DNA from: Abelmoschus esculentus
Lineage: Eukaryota > Streptophyta > Magnoliopsida > Malvales > Malvaceae
Assembly: GCA_035048815.1 (NCBI GenBank)
Contig: JAUCBN010000034.1
Span: 13,060,737-13,124,736, forward strand
DNA length: 64,000 nucleotides
Direction of reading: 5' to 3'
Shown: positions 49,423 through 61,377 of the stretch, in pieces
Position numbering within the stretch: position 1 is the stretch's first letter
Layout of the letters: each line of letters starts with the position of its first letter
Position numbers and translations under genes: made by a program
Notes under the pieces: model-generated
Told to the model about the DNA's origin: nothing
The model's database searches: none
The model's input: the letters and a program-made list of their open reading frames with translations, nothing else

Positions 49423-52024
49423 ATTCCTTCTATGGTGTTGATAAACTCCATTTACAGTGGAGAATAACTCTTCTTCTTCTTGGTTTTCTTGTGGTTCGAG
49501 GTCTGGGTTTAAATGAAGATGGGGTTCTTTTGCTTTCTTTCAGAACCTCCATTCTCGGTGATCCTCTGCAAGCACTACAAAGCTGGAACTCCACCGACCA
49601 GACGCCTTGTTCTTGGAACGGAGTAACTTGTGTGAACTCTCGTGTTACAGCCTTGTCTTTGCCCAGTTCTCAGCTTCTTGGTTCAATTCCATATGGTCTG
49701 GGCATGATTCAATTCCTTGAAAAACTTGATCTATCCAACAATTCTCTTAATGGGTCTCTTCCGTTGTCAATTTTCAATGCAACCCAGCTTCGGTTTCTTG
49801 ATTTGTCGAAAAACTTGATCTCTGGTGTGGTGCCGGAGACGATCGGAATGTCGCAAAGCCTCCAGTTTCTTAACCTTTCCGACAATGAACTGGCGGGAAC
49901 TTTGCCCGCCACTCTCATAACAATCCAGAATCTAACTGTTGTTTCTTTGAAGAACAATTACTTTTCGGGTAATCTTCCAACCGGGTTCCTATCTGTTCAA
50001 GTTCTAGATATTTCTTCTAATCTTGTCAATGGTTCTTTGCCACCAAACTTCGGAGGTGACAATCTTAGGTACTTGAACGTTTCTTACAACAAACTTTCCG
50101 GGAAAATTCCGCCGCAATTCGCCGAGAGAATCCCCGGTAACGCTACTATCGATCTCTCCTTCAATAATCTCACCGGAGAAATCCCAGATTCCGTTATTTT
50201 TACGAATCAAGACTCCAAATCTTTCACCGGGAATCCTTATCTGTGCGGTGAAGTTACCGGCCATGATTGTCCAATAGCTTCCTCGCCGTCATCTTCTCCT
50301 CCGGCAATCGCAGCCATCCCCAAGACAATAGAACCATCTCCTGGAGCTAAAAAAACAAGACAAACCAGGCTCAAACCAGGAAGTATAATAGGAATCATTG
50401 TTGGAGATATAGCGGGGATTGGATTTGTTATCACGGTTTTCTTTCTCGTCTACAAGCTCAAGAGCAGAAAAAGAGTTGAAACTACAGAAACGCGAGAAGC
50501 TACTAACACGGGCAACGACGACATTTGCTCTGTGACATCGTCGTCGTCAGAATCAAGAGGTTTTACCAGATGGTCGTGTTTGAGGAACAGAGGAGAATAC
50601 GAGGAAGAATCTGAAACCCCTTCGGAGACCGAAGAAGATCAGAGCGGGACCAAAAGTCATGATAATCAACGGCAGCAAGTGCAAGAGCATGACAAGAAAG
50701 GTACATTGGTGACCGTTGATGGTGAAAAGCAGCTTGAGCTGGAGACTTTACTTAAAGCGTCGGCTTACATTTTAGGTGCCACGGGGTCCAGTATTATGTA
50801 CAAGGCGGTGCTTGACGATGGGACTTCCTTGGCGGTTCGAAGGGTTGGGGAAAACGGTGTGGTTCGGTTCAAGGATTTTGAGACCCAAGTTCGTGTCATT
50901 GCTAAACTGGTGCACCCTAATTTGGTCAGGATTCGTGGCTTTTATTGGGGAGTCGATGAAAAGCTTATTATCTACGATTTTGTACCAAATGGCAGCCTCG
51001 CCAACGCTCGTTACAGTCAGTCTTTTTCTTTTACGCTCCCTTTAGCTCTCTCTTTTCCCAATTTGGTATAAGTATAGTTGCTGTCTCTCTATTATGCTTA
51101 AATTTTGAATTTAGCATGAATGCTTTAATTTGAGCATAATAGAGGGACCAAATCCATAGTTTTACCCCCATTTTTCTCACCAAGTGAAACATATGCGAAC
51201 GTTGGCAATACTAACATGGGTATTTGCTGAACTGCGGTGGATCACTTTGTTTAATGAATTGGAAATTCAATTCAAGTCTTACGTTTGCACTCTGTTTCCA
51301 TGCTTTACAGTTACAAGGTTTTCGTCTTTTTCTATTTTTTCCAGGAAAAGTTGGCTCTTCACCTTGTCATCTTCCCTGGGAAGCTCGGCTAAAGATCGCC
51401 AAAGGCGTGGCCCGTGGGCTCGCATATCTCCACGACAAGAAACACGTGCATGCCAATTTGAAACCCAGCAATATCCTTTTAGGCTCCGAGATGGAACCAA
51501 AGATCGGAGATTTCGGGCTCGAGAGACTCGTAACAGGTGACACGAGTTCCAAAGTCGACACCTCTACTCGAAATTTCGGCAGCAAAAGGTCAACAGCATC
51601 CAGAGAAAGCTTCCACGACCTAACCGGACCTAGCCCAAGTCCAAGCCCGAGCTCGTTCGGCATGTCCCCATACCGGGCCCCCGAGTCACTCCGGAGCCTG
51701 AAGCCCAACCCCAAGTGGGATGTTTATGCATTTGGGGTCATCTTGTTGGAACTTCTGACGGGGAAAGTCGTAGCGCTGGATGAGTTGGGTCAGATGAATG
51801 GGATTGTGGTGGAAGACAAAATGAAGGCGTTGAGGATGGCTGATGCGCCGATCCGTGGTGAATTTGCAGGCAAAGAAGAGGGTCTGTTGGCTTGTTTTAA
51901 CTTGGGTTACACTTGTGCATCTCCGATCCCACACAAGAGACCCTCGATGAAAGAAGCCTTACAAATTATTGAGAAAATACCTTCTTCAAATTCATCATCT
52001 TCACTACACTACTTTGGATACTGA
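49419..52024 (+). CDS. LRR receptor-like pseudokinase (LRR-RLK, At5g67280/At4g37250 type)
   Basis: There are two exons, 49419-51015 (NARY|) and 51345-52024, joined through R533 to give 758 residues. Parts in order: signal peptide (ITLLLLGFLVVRGLGLNEDG), LRR N-terminal cap (CSWNGVTC), roughly seven leucine-rich repeats to about residue 270, and a Pro/Ser linker. A membrane helix follows (IIGIIVGDIAGIGFVITVFF, about residues 320-343), then an acidic juxtamembrane segment and a kinase-like domain. Key catalytic positions are changed. The VAIK lysine position reads AVRR (R474) and the HRD motif reads HAN (568-570), while the DFG motif is kept (IGDFGLERL). This predicts weak or no phosphotransfer, as known for related plant LRR pseudokinases that act as scaffolds or co-receptors. 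The ligand is unknown. The frame is intact, so this is a real gene. Confidence 0.9.
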
Positions 52025-53524
52025 TAAAACATAAATATCGAACAAAATTGCAAGATTATATTTGTAGACAAAACTGTATGTGATGATAGACTCGTAGGTC
52101 TTTTTTCTTCTCATTTTCAATGTGTGTTGAGTTGGAAAGTGCATAACATCACTATGTGTTGGATCTTCTCGATACGACACTAATATTTATTAATACTAAT
52201 TTTTAGATTCAACCCACATGGATGAACTAATTTAATATTTCTTGTGTTAATGGCCAAGGAGCGTTTCATGACTAATGTGGAGAGGATTCGATGCCGTTTC
52301 ACAATCACTCGTCAATATCCTTGCTGCGCATGGCTTCGGTTGAAGACATTGATACCGTCTTCCGCTAGTGTCTACCATCTTTTTCTGCTTGGTCGGTGGT
52401 GGTTAAACAAGATAAGCTGACAGAATTTATTTTTATGGATTTCAAAACATGGATGGTGACTAGGGTGGTACGCAACCAAAAGTTTGGTGGACGGAAAGTT
52501 TGTTTATATTTGTTTATTTATTAAACGAACGAATATGAATAAAATTATCTTATTTGTTCAATTAAATGAATGTACATGAACAAAGGGCTTGTTCGTTTAT
52601 TTATATTCGTAAATGTTCGGTAATCCATTTGTTTATGTTCGTTCATTTGTGTTCATTTATGTTCGTTTATTGTAACAATCCGGATTCTCGTATCCGAGTG
52701 TCGGGTTAACCTGAGGGTTGGGCTCCGGTGTTGGGCCCCGCGTTGTGAGGTTTTGGGCTTGTTGGGCCATAGGCTTGTTGAATTTTAAGTTAGGCCTTGT
52801 TGTGAGGACATTTTAGTAAATGTCTAAATGAAAGACAAAGAGGGTTTTGGGGGAGTTATTTCTCTGCAGTAGAGTGATATCATCCTCCATTTTCTTCTTC
52901 CTTCTTCATCTTGGTGGTAAGAAAAAGAAAAGAACAAAAGGTAAGATCTTTAAGGTTTTGAGTTGAAATCTCGTTTTTGGGTTTGTAGAGAAGTGGTAGA
53001 GGTGGTTGTGATCTTTAAAAAGAGGTAGATAAGAGAGGGTTTGGCTTTGTTGAAGGTTTAAGTGGGGGTTTTGGGTTGAGCTCGGGTTTAGGGTTTTGGA
53101 GCTTAGAATCAGTGTCTTTTGGTGTTTTTAAGCTCTAGGAATCATCCCAAAACGTTTTTGATCGTTGCTTATCTTTCTCTTGTAGAGAAAGAGGTTTGTG
53201 AGCCATCATCAAGCTTAGGAAGAGGGAAAGCTTGAAGAGGAAGAAGAAGGTCGTTTTTGTTGTTTGCCTGCAAGAGGTTGGTACTCCCAACTTGTTCTTT
53301 ACATCATACATATCATGGTAGTTGCATACATGTAGATATAGTGTATGTAGTGCTTGGTTTGAGCTTGGTATGCTTTAATGGTAGAAATGGTATTAGTGAG
53401 TTAAATGGCTGAAAAATCGTGTTAAGACGTCCTAAACATCTCTAAGAACTGATAGGAACACTTTAGAATCGAATAGATTAATGTTGGGGAAGAATCTTTA
53501 GAAATTTCTAAGTGCAGGCCTGTT

Positions 53525-53805
53525 TTTCGTGCAGGGGTATCGATACCGGGCTACCGGTATCGATACCCATAAGTGGATTTTGGCTAAGTGGCCAGGTGTA
53601 TCGAACCATGGTTCGATACCGGAACCTCTAGTGGCATAATGACATCGATACCCGTATCGATGCTGGAGGGTCCCCTTTTGTTGACTTTGAAAATGGTCAA
53701 AGGGTATCGATACTGGTATCGATACCCATAGTTCCGTGCCTTCTTTGGGTAGGTATCGAGGCAGGGTGGTTCGATACCCTATATAGGGGTATCGATACCC
53801 TTGCG
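53525..53805. repeat. Cluster of GGTATCGATACC-like palindromes inside the LTR
   Basis: Within about 280 bp the word TATCGATAC, or its one-base variants, recurs about nine times, often as the perfect palindrome GGTATCGATACC and twice as ATCGAACCATGGTTCGAT-like. Neighbouring copies face each other and could form hairpins. The composition is clearly different from the rest of the LTR. Confidence 0.7.
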
Positions 53806-54079
53806 AAAACTCGACAAGATAAGTTTTATTTGGGGTTCGATAAGGGGATTAAAGACTATAATGAATCTTATAATTAATAAAATGAATGGGTAACACAAGA
53901 TTGACGTATTAAACCTTGAATGACTAAATTATGTTAAGTCTTGATATGTTTTGATGTGAGGATCCTAGGTGGATCGTTTATGTGTGTTGAGTCCTTGATT
54001 GATGGAAATCCGGATATCCAAAAGTATTGCAACACGTCGAAGGCCATCCGATGTAACATTCCGGGTGATGATTCTGAAG

Positions 54080-54290
54080 ACCATTCCGGATGTAGGATCT
54101 CGATGCTGTGTGGACGCGGACCTCATTCGATGATACTCGATGTGACATTCCGAGTATGGGATTTGGAGGATCCCAATACTGTATGGACGCGGGCCTCAAA
54201 TCCCGGATGTAGGATCCCGATGCTGTGTGGACGCGGGCCTCATCCTGAGTATGGGATCCCGATGCTGTGTGGACGCGGGCCCTGCTACCT
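54080..54290. repeat. Short tandem array inside the LTR (four units)
   Basis: Four imperfect copies of a unit containing GATCCCGATGCTGTGTGG followed by ACGCGGGCC, at about 54096, 54171, 54207 and 54257. They are separated by GAGTATGGGAT-type linkers that are also repeated. The array is GC-rich compared with its surroundings. Confidence 0.7.
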
Positions 54291-54839
54291 TGTGTTGTTG
54301 TTTGACATGTATATGCTGTGTGCGTCATTATACATTGTTTATGCCATGTGGTAGGCAAGCATGCTAGATCATCATTTCATACACGATATTTTATATGTTA
54401 TGCTTTATTGCTTATGATATGCATGATGTTGGCCGAGTTCGGCGTATCCACTGAGCTTTCGTAGCTCAACGTTCGAAATATGTTTTCGTGCGTAAGTTAG
54501 GTGAAGCCGGTTCGTGGAGCACCATCAAGGTTCGGATTTCAACATCGACTGTGTTGTCAGAGTACATGTAATAGATTTAGTGGGCTTGTACTATGTCGAA
54601 CCCTATGTAATGTAACTTTGTTTATTTTAATTTAGGTCGAATGTTTTAATGGTTTGTAATATTTTGGAGCTCTGATTACTTTATACTATTTTGGGCTTGC
54701 GTTTTAACTTAAATGGATTTTATGAATCGTATTTGGATTTGAATTTGATTTTATTTGATGGGCTTTGGAAAGAAATCTTGGATTACAGGTTTTGGGCCGG
54801 AGGCCCAATGTGACATCCGGGTCGGGTGTTACATTTATG

Positions 54840-57800
54840 TCCGTTCGTTTATGTTCATTTAAGTTTATTAACTTATGTCTAGGAGTGTTTATTGTTCGGT
54901 TAAACCTAATTAATCGATTGAACTAAAACAAAATTGGTTAATCTATTGGATAATTTTAGTTTTTGGCTAATGATTAAGAGTTTTCTTAAATTTTAATTAT
55001 CAATTAATTTGGTTTTAAATCGTTAATTAACAAATATATCGTTTATGTTCATTTTGTGTTCGTTTATCACGTTAATGATTAAGATTTTAGACTTAAATAT
55101 AAAATAAATGTGCAAATTATGTCTTTTTTTTAATAGATGCTTAAGGATTATTTTTTATTAAAATAGATGCCTAAAATACTTTTGGGTTGAAATAAATACC
55201 TAAAATTTGATTTTTTTTGACGAAAAAACGTTTAATTAAACTTTATACACTTATTTTAAAAAAAAAATACTTTCGGCACCCATCGTAAAAAAAATACTGT
55301 TTGGTCATTTATTTTGTCGTTATCCTAGTTTTTACTTTCCTCTTCATTTTTTTTTCTTGCTGAACTTGATAGAAGTACATCCAAGTGGACATGGTATCAC
55401 TACCCCCTCCATCCAAGGACTTTTATGAAGATTTTCTGGCATTTGGGTTCAGAATTTGCGACATTTTACATAAAGAAAAGACAAGTGAATGAGTCCAAAT
55501 ACTGGAAACTGGACAGCAATACCTGTTGTACTCTGAGAACCAGTCTAGCCATCACAAGGTCAAATGGTTTCATATCATCATATTAAAAGGAAAAAAAAGT
55601 CTGCATTCAACAGTTCTGCGGCCTTAGATTAACCATAGAGTTGCATGTAGTCATTACTGTGAAGGTGAAAACTCTGGTGGTATAGATTTGCTTTTATATG
55701 ATGACAATTCTCTTTTGTTTTTTATGTCGTACATAGCTTATAGCTTTGATCACTGTTTGGATGTCTACCAACCTGAAGGAGAAGACACATAATTCAGTCT
55801 CATTGTTTCCCCTCCAGGCTCCAGTTGTGAAAAATTAACACCGCCTATACTGTTTTTGGTGTTAGGTAGATGTGGGGGAAGTCCGGATGTCATAGTGCCA
55901 TCAAGTCCAGTGTTTTTTTGCCGGTAGGTATATACCAAATTTCGCTTGAAAAAAAAATACAAACCTGAGCCAAACACGCCCTTGTCTCAACAGAACAAAA
56001 ACCATGAGGACTGAGCTTAAGATCTTTTCATAGTTGTTTGAAAGAAACTGATGTGATGTAGTTTAGAACCAAATTACAGCAACAGCCCATGAATTCCTAA
56101 CCAACTCTCATACTGTACTAAAAGTATGTTGATCAGGGGCAGTTCAAAGATATGGGGATTTTATGCAATTTATTAAAATATGGTCCTTAAATGTAATTGT
56201 ACAAGACCTCTATTAGTTATAAAATTGTAGTCCTTAGAAACAAGTGTCCTTTCTAGGGGCCTTGTGCGATCGTTTCTATTGTGTTTGTCCAAAATCTCAC
56301 TAATTCTACTAAAGCAATAGTAATAATAATAATCAATAAGATTCTATAATCGATTGTCATATTTAAGAAATAATTATAACGTTTTAGCAATTATAATTCA
56401 TCTTTTTTAATAGCGTTTTCAATTTTTTTTAATGAATTTCAAGATTAACATTATTTAATGAATCTAGTTTATCAAAACTTAGAATCCTCTTTTTCGGAGA
56501 TCGTATTCGGTCACTCCTATTACGCATGTACAAAACTCCAGACGTGATGGTGGTACATTTTGTAAGAAAATTCAGTGGCTTGAGCTGCCACATTTATACA
56601 GCTGCAATAACTTCACTGGTTTAAGCCGACACTGCTTCCTACTTTTTGATTTTGGGTTAGCCTATGTTTTGACCCTTCTAATTTTGGTATTTAAATATTT
56701 CTTTTTCTATAGTAATCTTTGAGTTTAAGAAAATTTTTATCTTATTCTTTAAATTTTAATTCTAATTTTTTATGACACGATGAAGTTAGGCGTAATCATC
56801 TAAAAGTTATTGAATTTTTACTTTCAACATACTATATCTAATAATAATAGTCATAGAGTAATGAAAAGTTATTTAGTATATTTTTTATATTTTACAAATA
56901 AATTTGGATGAGTAATATAAGAGAAATAAAAAATAAAAATAAAACGTGTTACAATTTTTTAATTATTCTTATAAAATATACTTAAGATCAAATAAATCTC
57001 TAGAATAAATTTAATTAAAATTTGAATGGTAAAAGATGAATTTCTTAAATCAAATACCATCCTCTAAACCAATATCTTCAATCAATCACTCTTTTTCCAT
57101 GATTGAAGTTTGAAGGGTAAAAATCTTTTGGTGAGGGTGAAAGTGAAACCTCAAGTGTTAGTGGGCAACATATGATCCCCAAGTGGCAATTAGGTAGAAC
57201 AACCAGAGTTGTTTTTCCTGGTCCTGACACTTTGGTAAGATGAAACAGATTAATTTCAAACAGGTCTGGTTGACTTCCATATGGACTGATTCAAACCTTC
57301 CATAATTGAGGTTGTTAGGTACCATAGTTTCAATTGAAACAGAAAAATATATTATTTAAAAAAAAGTGTAAAAAAATTGATAGACCGTGTATATTTTTTT
57401 TAACAAGTTAATAGTGATTACAGTAGTATCTATTTTAGAATATAATCTCCACTATTTGATATTGATCATTCAGTCACTCTATTGACATCGTTGATGTTCG
57501 AACTCGTGACCTCTAAAAACAACAATCGTTTTTTAGACACCTATATTATTTAAAAAAATCCAGTTTACATTATTTAAAAAATTAATAATGTTTTAAATAA
57601 TGATCCTTAGACACCTATATAAAATTATTAAAAATATATTTACTTCCGGTTTGAGTTGTATTGACTTTTTCTACTCAAGATTCAATTCCTGTACGAAATA
57701 GTGGAGTGCTAAACTTTTAATAGCTGTATTCAACTCTGATCTGTCACGTGGACAAAATCATCATATAAATTATGTTAAAAAAATCAGACCAATCAAGGAC

Positions 57801-58180
57801 AAAACAGTTGAATTTTGCCAACAAATGATCGAACTTTAACATTTTTTAAAAAAAATTACAGCAAAAGAGGGAGCAATAATATTTCATATCTAAAAAATTA
57901 CCCTCAAGAGGTAATGAAAAACATGAATCTCTTCTCGTCGGAAAATAGAAAAACCGACTACCAAAGTCCGATGAAGGAGTAATTTAGCCGGTATCGATCC
58001 TCCTCCGATCCGGGTTAGCCGATTTCGGCCTCCAAAGGCAATAATAAGTTATAGAACACATAAGTTTGTTCATAAAGAACACCAGCAACAATACACAAAA
58101 GAGGAATAAACAAGTTTAATGGTACTAGTTATCAAGACAAGAAGAGATAACGGGGACTACTACTAAGCACATAGACAAAC
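54840..58180. other. Intergenic region, no supported gene
   Basis: The first 250 bp continue the AT-rich GTTCGTTTATG repeat interrupted by the LTR. About 55370-55980 and 57170-57320 are less AT-rich but have no recognisable domain. An ORF on - at 55977-55765 is not convincing. A SINE copy lies at 57380-57545. Confidence 0.5.
57380..57545 (-). mobile_element. tRNA-derived SINE (copy 2)
   Basis: Read on -, it shares with copy 1 the GGTCACGAGTTCGAAC box B region, the CAGAGTGA/TAGAGTGA and GATTATATTCTA words, GTAATCACTATTA and a GTTAAAAAAAA tail, in the same order. By eye, about four of five bases agree over roughly 130 bp. Confidence 0.65.
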
Positions 58181-58187
58181 ATACTAT

Positions 58188-59538
58188 TCAGTGAAGGTAG
58201 GGTAGCCGCATTTGCCGGTCCGGCGATCTACTCCTTTTGAACTGTGGATATGGAAATGATGAGACCGAAGATGTCACATACCATGAATCAACCGAGTTAT
58301 CGCAGCTGAAAGATGCATCAATGACACCATTAGGACTACTTGGAATCGATCTATGCTTGCGTTTGTGGCCTTGGTTTCCTTTGCAATGGTTTTCCAATAA
58401 CTCTAAGATGTGCTTGTAGCAAGCATTTACTTCATCCTGTTGAAAAACGGAACTTCAATCAAGATCCAATGTGATGAACGGACCCCAATCCCAAGTCATT
58501 GCGTACAAACCTTACATGGCTTGAGTACACCAATAAGCTTCTTTTGGTATTCAAGATACTGGCAAGGTTCAATCTCTTTAATAACATGAAGCATTGTTGC
58601 AGCAGCTAAGATTGAAGGTATATAAAGCATGAACCTTGAATCTGGATCACAATCGAATCGGAAAAAATTCAAGATTTGAACTCGAAAAGAATGGTTAAAA
58701 ATGCACATTTCTTTGTACTATTGGGATGAAAACAAAAGGCTGTTTTTGACTGATTACCAGCAATGAGAAACAGAAGCAAACGCTCACAACTGTGAAGGAA
58801 TTCCAAATACAAATGAGTCTTTAATCCAAGCCTACTTGTTATGTGATTGAAGAAGGAAATTGGTGTCACAGGGTTCATCTTCCATTGCAGAGTTGACAAC
58901 ACCAAAAGCTCCATTCTCTGTATTGTATTTGAATCAAACACATACTTTGATTCCTCCACCTAAAAGAAAATCAAAATCCCATCTTTAATAACCAAATAGC
59001 AAATTATAGACTCATAAATTTTACAAACAATTTTAGTTTAGACACATACTTGGAGGTCTAAGAGGAGTGGAACTTGGGTTTCCTCGACCTTAGCAGCTAG
59101 AGACAAACAAGCCACAGCAGCTAATTGCCCCATCCATGGCTTGTCTTTCTGAAACTTTAAGCTTGAAATGAACCTATCAAAGTAATTCACAGCAAGAACC
59201 ATGGTCAAAGCATTGAACCCGTAGCGTTCCTTGACCTTGAAAAAACACTCCAAAGCTTCTTCGCGAGCCAAAAATAATGGCTCATCTGAGTTAACATCAA
59301 TGTATCCATGGTGTGTTTGTTTCTCCTTAGACTTTAAAGCAAGCAACTCATCGTCTTCCCAGAACAAGTCATTGTCAGTGAAGAAACAAGGTAAAAATGT
59401 CTCCTTTTTCACTGTTCCACCGAAGTTATCTTCAAAACTACACTCTCCTAAATCTTCTTCTTCTTCACAGAACAGCCCATCAATGATGAATGGTGGTTTT
59501 AGAGTCTGGTGAGTCTCTTCTTCCTCTTTCAGAACCAT
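58188..59538 (-). CDS. CYCD3: D-type cyclin, CYCD3 class
   Basis: Four exons on the minus strand: 59538-59050, 58959-58758, 58641-58511 and 58436-58188, all phases consistent, giving 356 residues (Arabidopsis CYCD3 proteins are about 361-376). The start is the ATG of MVLKEEEETHQ, and upstream in-frame codons lack another ATG. The retinoblastoma-binding LxCxE motif is present as LFCEE at residues 22-26. The cyclin box follows (AREEALECFFKVKERYGF ... NYFDRFISS ... LAAVACLSLAAKVEET), then the C-terminal cyclin fold (MELLVLSTLQWKMNPVTPIS). Family knowledge: CYCD3 with CDKA drives G1/S entry and sustains cell division in leaves and meristems under cytokinin control. A 969-bp Mutator-like element lies about 365 bp upstream of the start and may affect its promoter. 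Confidence 0.93.
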
Positions 59539-59902
59539 AGCTTTCAAAGCATAAGAAAATAAATCCTCCTTTCATTATAATACCATAAATAACAAAGCGA
59601 ATCTCAGGCTCATTTTTTTCTCTTTCATCAGTTCCTCCAACAGTCTTAATCTGGGTACATAGAGTACGACAATGTAAGAGGAACAGAAACGGAGAAAGAA
59701 AATAACACTTGGATGATACAAATAAAGATCTCTACTTAATTACTGATTGAAGATTAGATAATAATAATTATAATAATAATAATAATAAACACAAAGGGTA
59801 ACCAAAGCAATTTTTTTAAACAAGTAACCAGAGCAGTTATTTACGGGGGTAGCATTCAAAATTCATAAATAAATGTTGGGTCTATTTGTATAATAAATAA
59901 AT

Positions 59903-60871
59903 GGAAAATTCTACGACAGGCGTTGAACATCGCTAATGATGAACACCGCTGAATATTATTAAACTAATTAATAAAGATTAAAAATTTTAAGGACTCAACG
60001 TATAATTATAAATTATTTAAAATATTTTTTATTAAATCACTTTATATATTATTTTATTTTTTAAATAATTGAATAAAATAATAATTTAAATTAATTTTAA
60101 AAAATAAAAAATTCTAAACTCTAAACCCTAAAACCAAAATCTAATCACTAATCACTAAACATTAAACTCTAAACCCTAAAATATAAAATCTCAAAACCCT
60201 AAACCCTAAAAATCAAACCCCCTAAAAATATTAAACCATAAACACTAAATCTAAACCCTAAAATCTTAAACCCTAAAATAATCAAAAACCCATATATATA
60301 AATCACTAAACATTAAACTCTAAACCCTAAAATATAAAATCTCAAAATCTTAAATCTAAAACCTAAAATCAAAAACCCTAAAAATATTAAACCCTAAAGC
60401 CTAAATCTTAAACCCTAAAATAACCAAAACCCTTGTATCTAAATCTTAAACTAATTTTGAGTTTCAAGTTTAGGGTTTATACTTTTTTAGAGTTTTAAAT
60501 TTTCTATTTAGAGTTGAGGTTATGATTATTTTTTTTGTTTAAGATTTTATGGTTTTATTGTTTGAGTTTAGAGTTTATGATTTAGGGTTTTGAATTTTAG
60601 GATTTAATGTTTAGTATTTTTAGTTTAAGTTTAGGGTTTTAGGTTTTAGATTTAATATTTTTTATTTCTAAATTAAAAATAATTAAATAAATTATTTTTT
60701 AAAAAATAAAATATAATATATGTAATTTGTTTAAAATTTTATTTTAAATAGTTTAAAATTATATGTTTAGTCCTTGAAATTTTTAATTTTTATTAATTAA
60801 TTTAATAGTGTTCAACGGTGTTCATCATTAGTGGTGTTCAACAATGTTCGACGCACGTGGTATATTCATCC
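59903..60871. mobile_element. Mutator-like inverted-repeat element with 9-bp target duplication
   Basis: The arms are inverted copies of each other over about 200 bp or more. The left arm starts GGAAAATTCTACGACAGGCG. The right arm, reverse-complemented, starts GGATGAATATACCACGTGCG. Both continue with GTTGAACATCG-like words and AATTAATAAA. The flanks both read TAAATAAAT, a 9-bp direct repeat as made by Mutator-type transposases, though in low-complexity sequence. The centre consists of AACCCTAAA words in one direction (about 60110-60450), including a duplicated segment of about 150 bp. They then continue in the reverse direction (TTTAGGGTT, 60450-60650), making a giant hairpin. There is no ORF. 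It sits between the divergently placed CYCD3 gene and the DUF1635 fragment. Confidence 0.7.
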
Positions 60872-61017
60872 TAAATAAATAAATTACAAAAGTACTTAAA
60901 TTATTGTTTTAAATAAAATAAAAATAATTTGTATAATTATAAATTGAGACGTGGATAGCTTCATTTCAAAGATGTTCTAAGCAAGACAATGGCCTAGAAA
61001 GATGAAGCTCGACGTCG

Positions 61018-61377
61018 ATGCTAGAAGCTAATGCTGGACAATGGCCGAAATCGTATCTCCCCCACGAAGCCTTAAAACTAGTAATTAATAGGCCGCTGCC
61101 CGAGAAAGGGAGGCTGCTTCAGGCGGTGAAGGATGCAGATCCGCTACTGCAGAACCTTCTTTTGGCCGAACCACTTCCTCAATGGCAGCATCAGCCACCT
61201 CAGCTTTCCTTCATCGGGATTCCACTGGAGGCTTTTTCTTCCCCTAAGCGGCAACTCGTAAAACAAGAGTCTGTCAACAATGTTAATGGTTGTTTAAGCA
61301 AGAAGAGGGGGACAGAGAACGATGAAGGCTTTGAATCTTCTCCTAACTACAAGTATCACAAGGTTGAACTTCACTGA
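61018..61377 (+). pseudogene. DUF1635 protein C-terminal fragment
   Basis: A 119-codon ORF whose sequence matches the end of plant DUF1635 proteins: WPKSYLPHEA, PLPEKGRLLQAVKDADPLLQ, LLLAEPLPQWQHQPPQL, and a tail KKRG...SSPNYKYHKVELH. Family members are typically more than twice as long and begin with a coiled-coil region, which is absent here. The sequence upstream is AT-rich intergenic DNA and the Mutator-like element. The fragment is open from an ATG to the normal stop, so it could be expressed as a short protein, but I regard it as a truncated copy. Function of the family is not established. Confidence 0.6.

Larger units (their letters stand above)
52671..54833. mobile_element. Solo LTR of a retrotransposon (2,163 bp)
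   Basis: It starts TGTAACAATCCGG and ends CCGGGTCGGGTGTTACA, so it carries the TG...CA ends and the short TGTAACA/TGTTACA inverted terminus typical of plant Ty3-type LTRs. It is flanked by a perfect 5-bp target duplication TTTAT (52666-52670 and 54834-54838). No second LTR, primer-binding site or gag/pol reading frame is present, so it is a solo LTR left by recombination between two LTRs. Inside are a cluster of TATCGATA palindromes and a short tandem array, listed separately. The insertion split an older AT-rich repeat containing GTTCGTTTATG words found on both sides. The Tekay-like Ty3 assignment is inference from the termini. Confidence 0.85.

Noticed and set aside
60110..60660. Interstitial telomere repeats marking a chromosome fusion
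   Set aside because: The words are degenerate, change orientation in the middle, and lie inside an element with its own terminal inverted repeats, so a transposon origin fits better.
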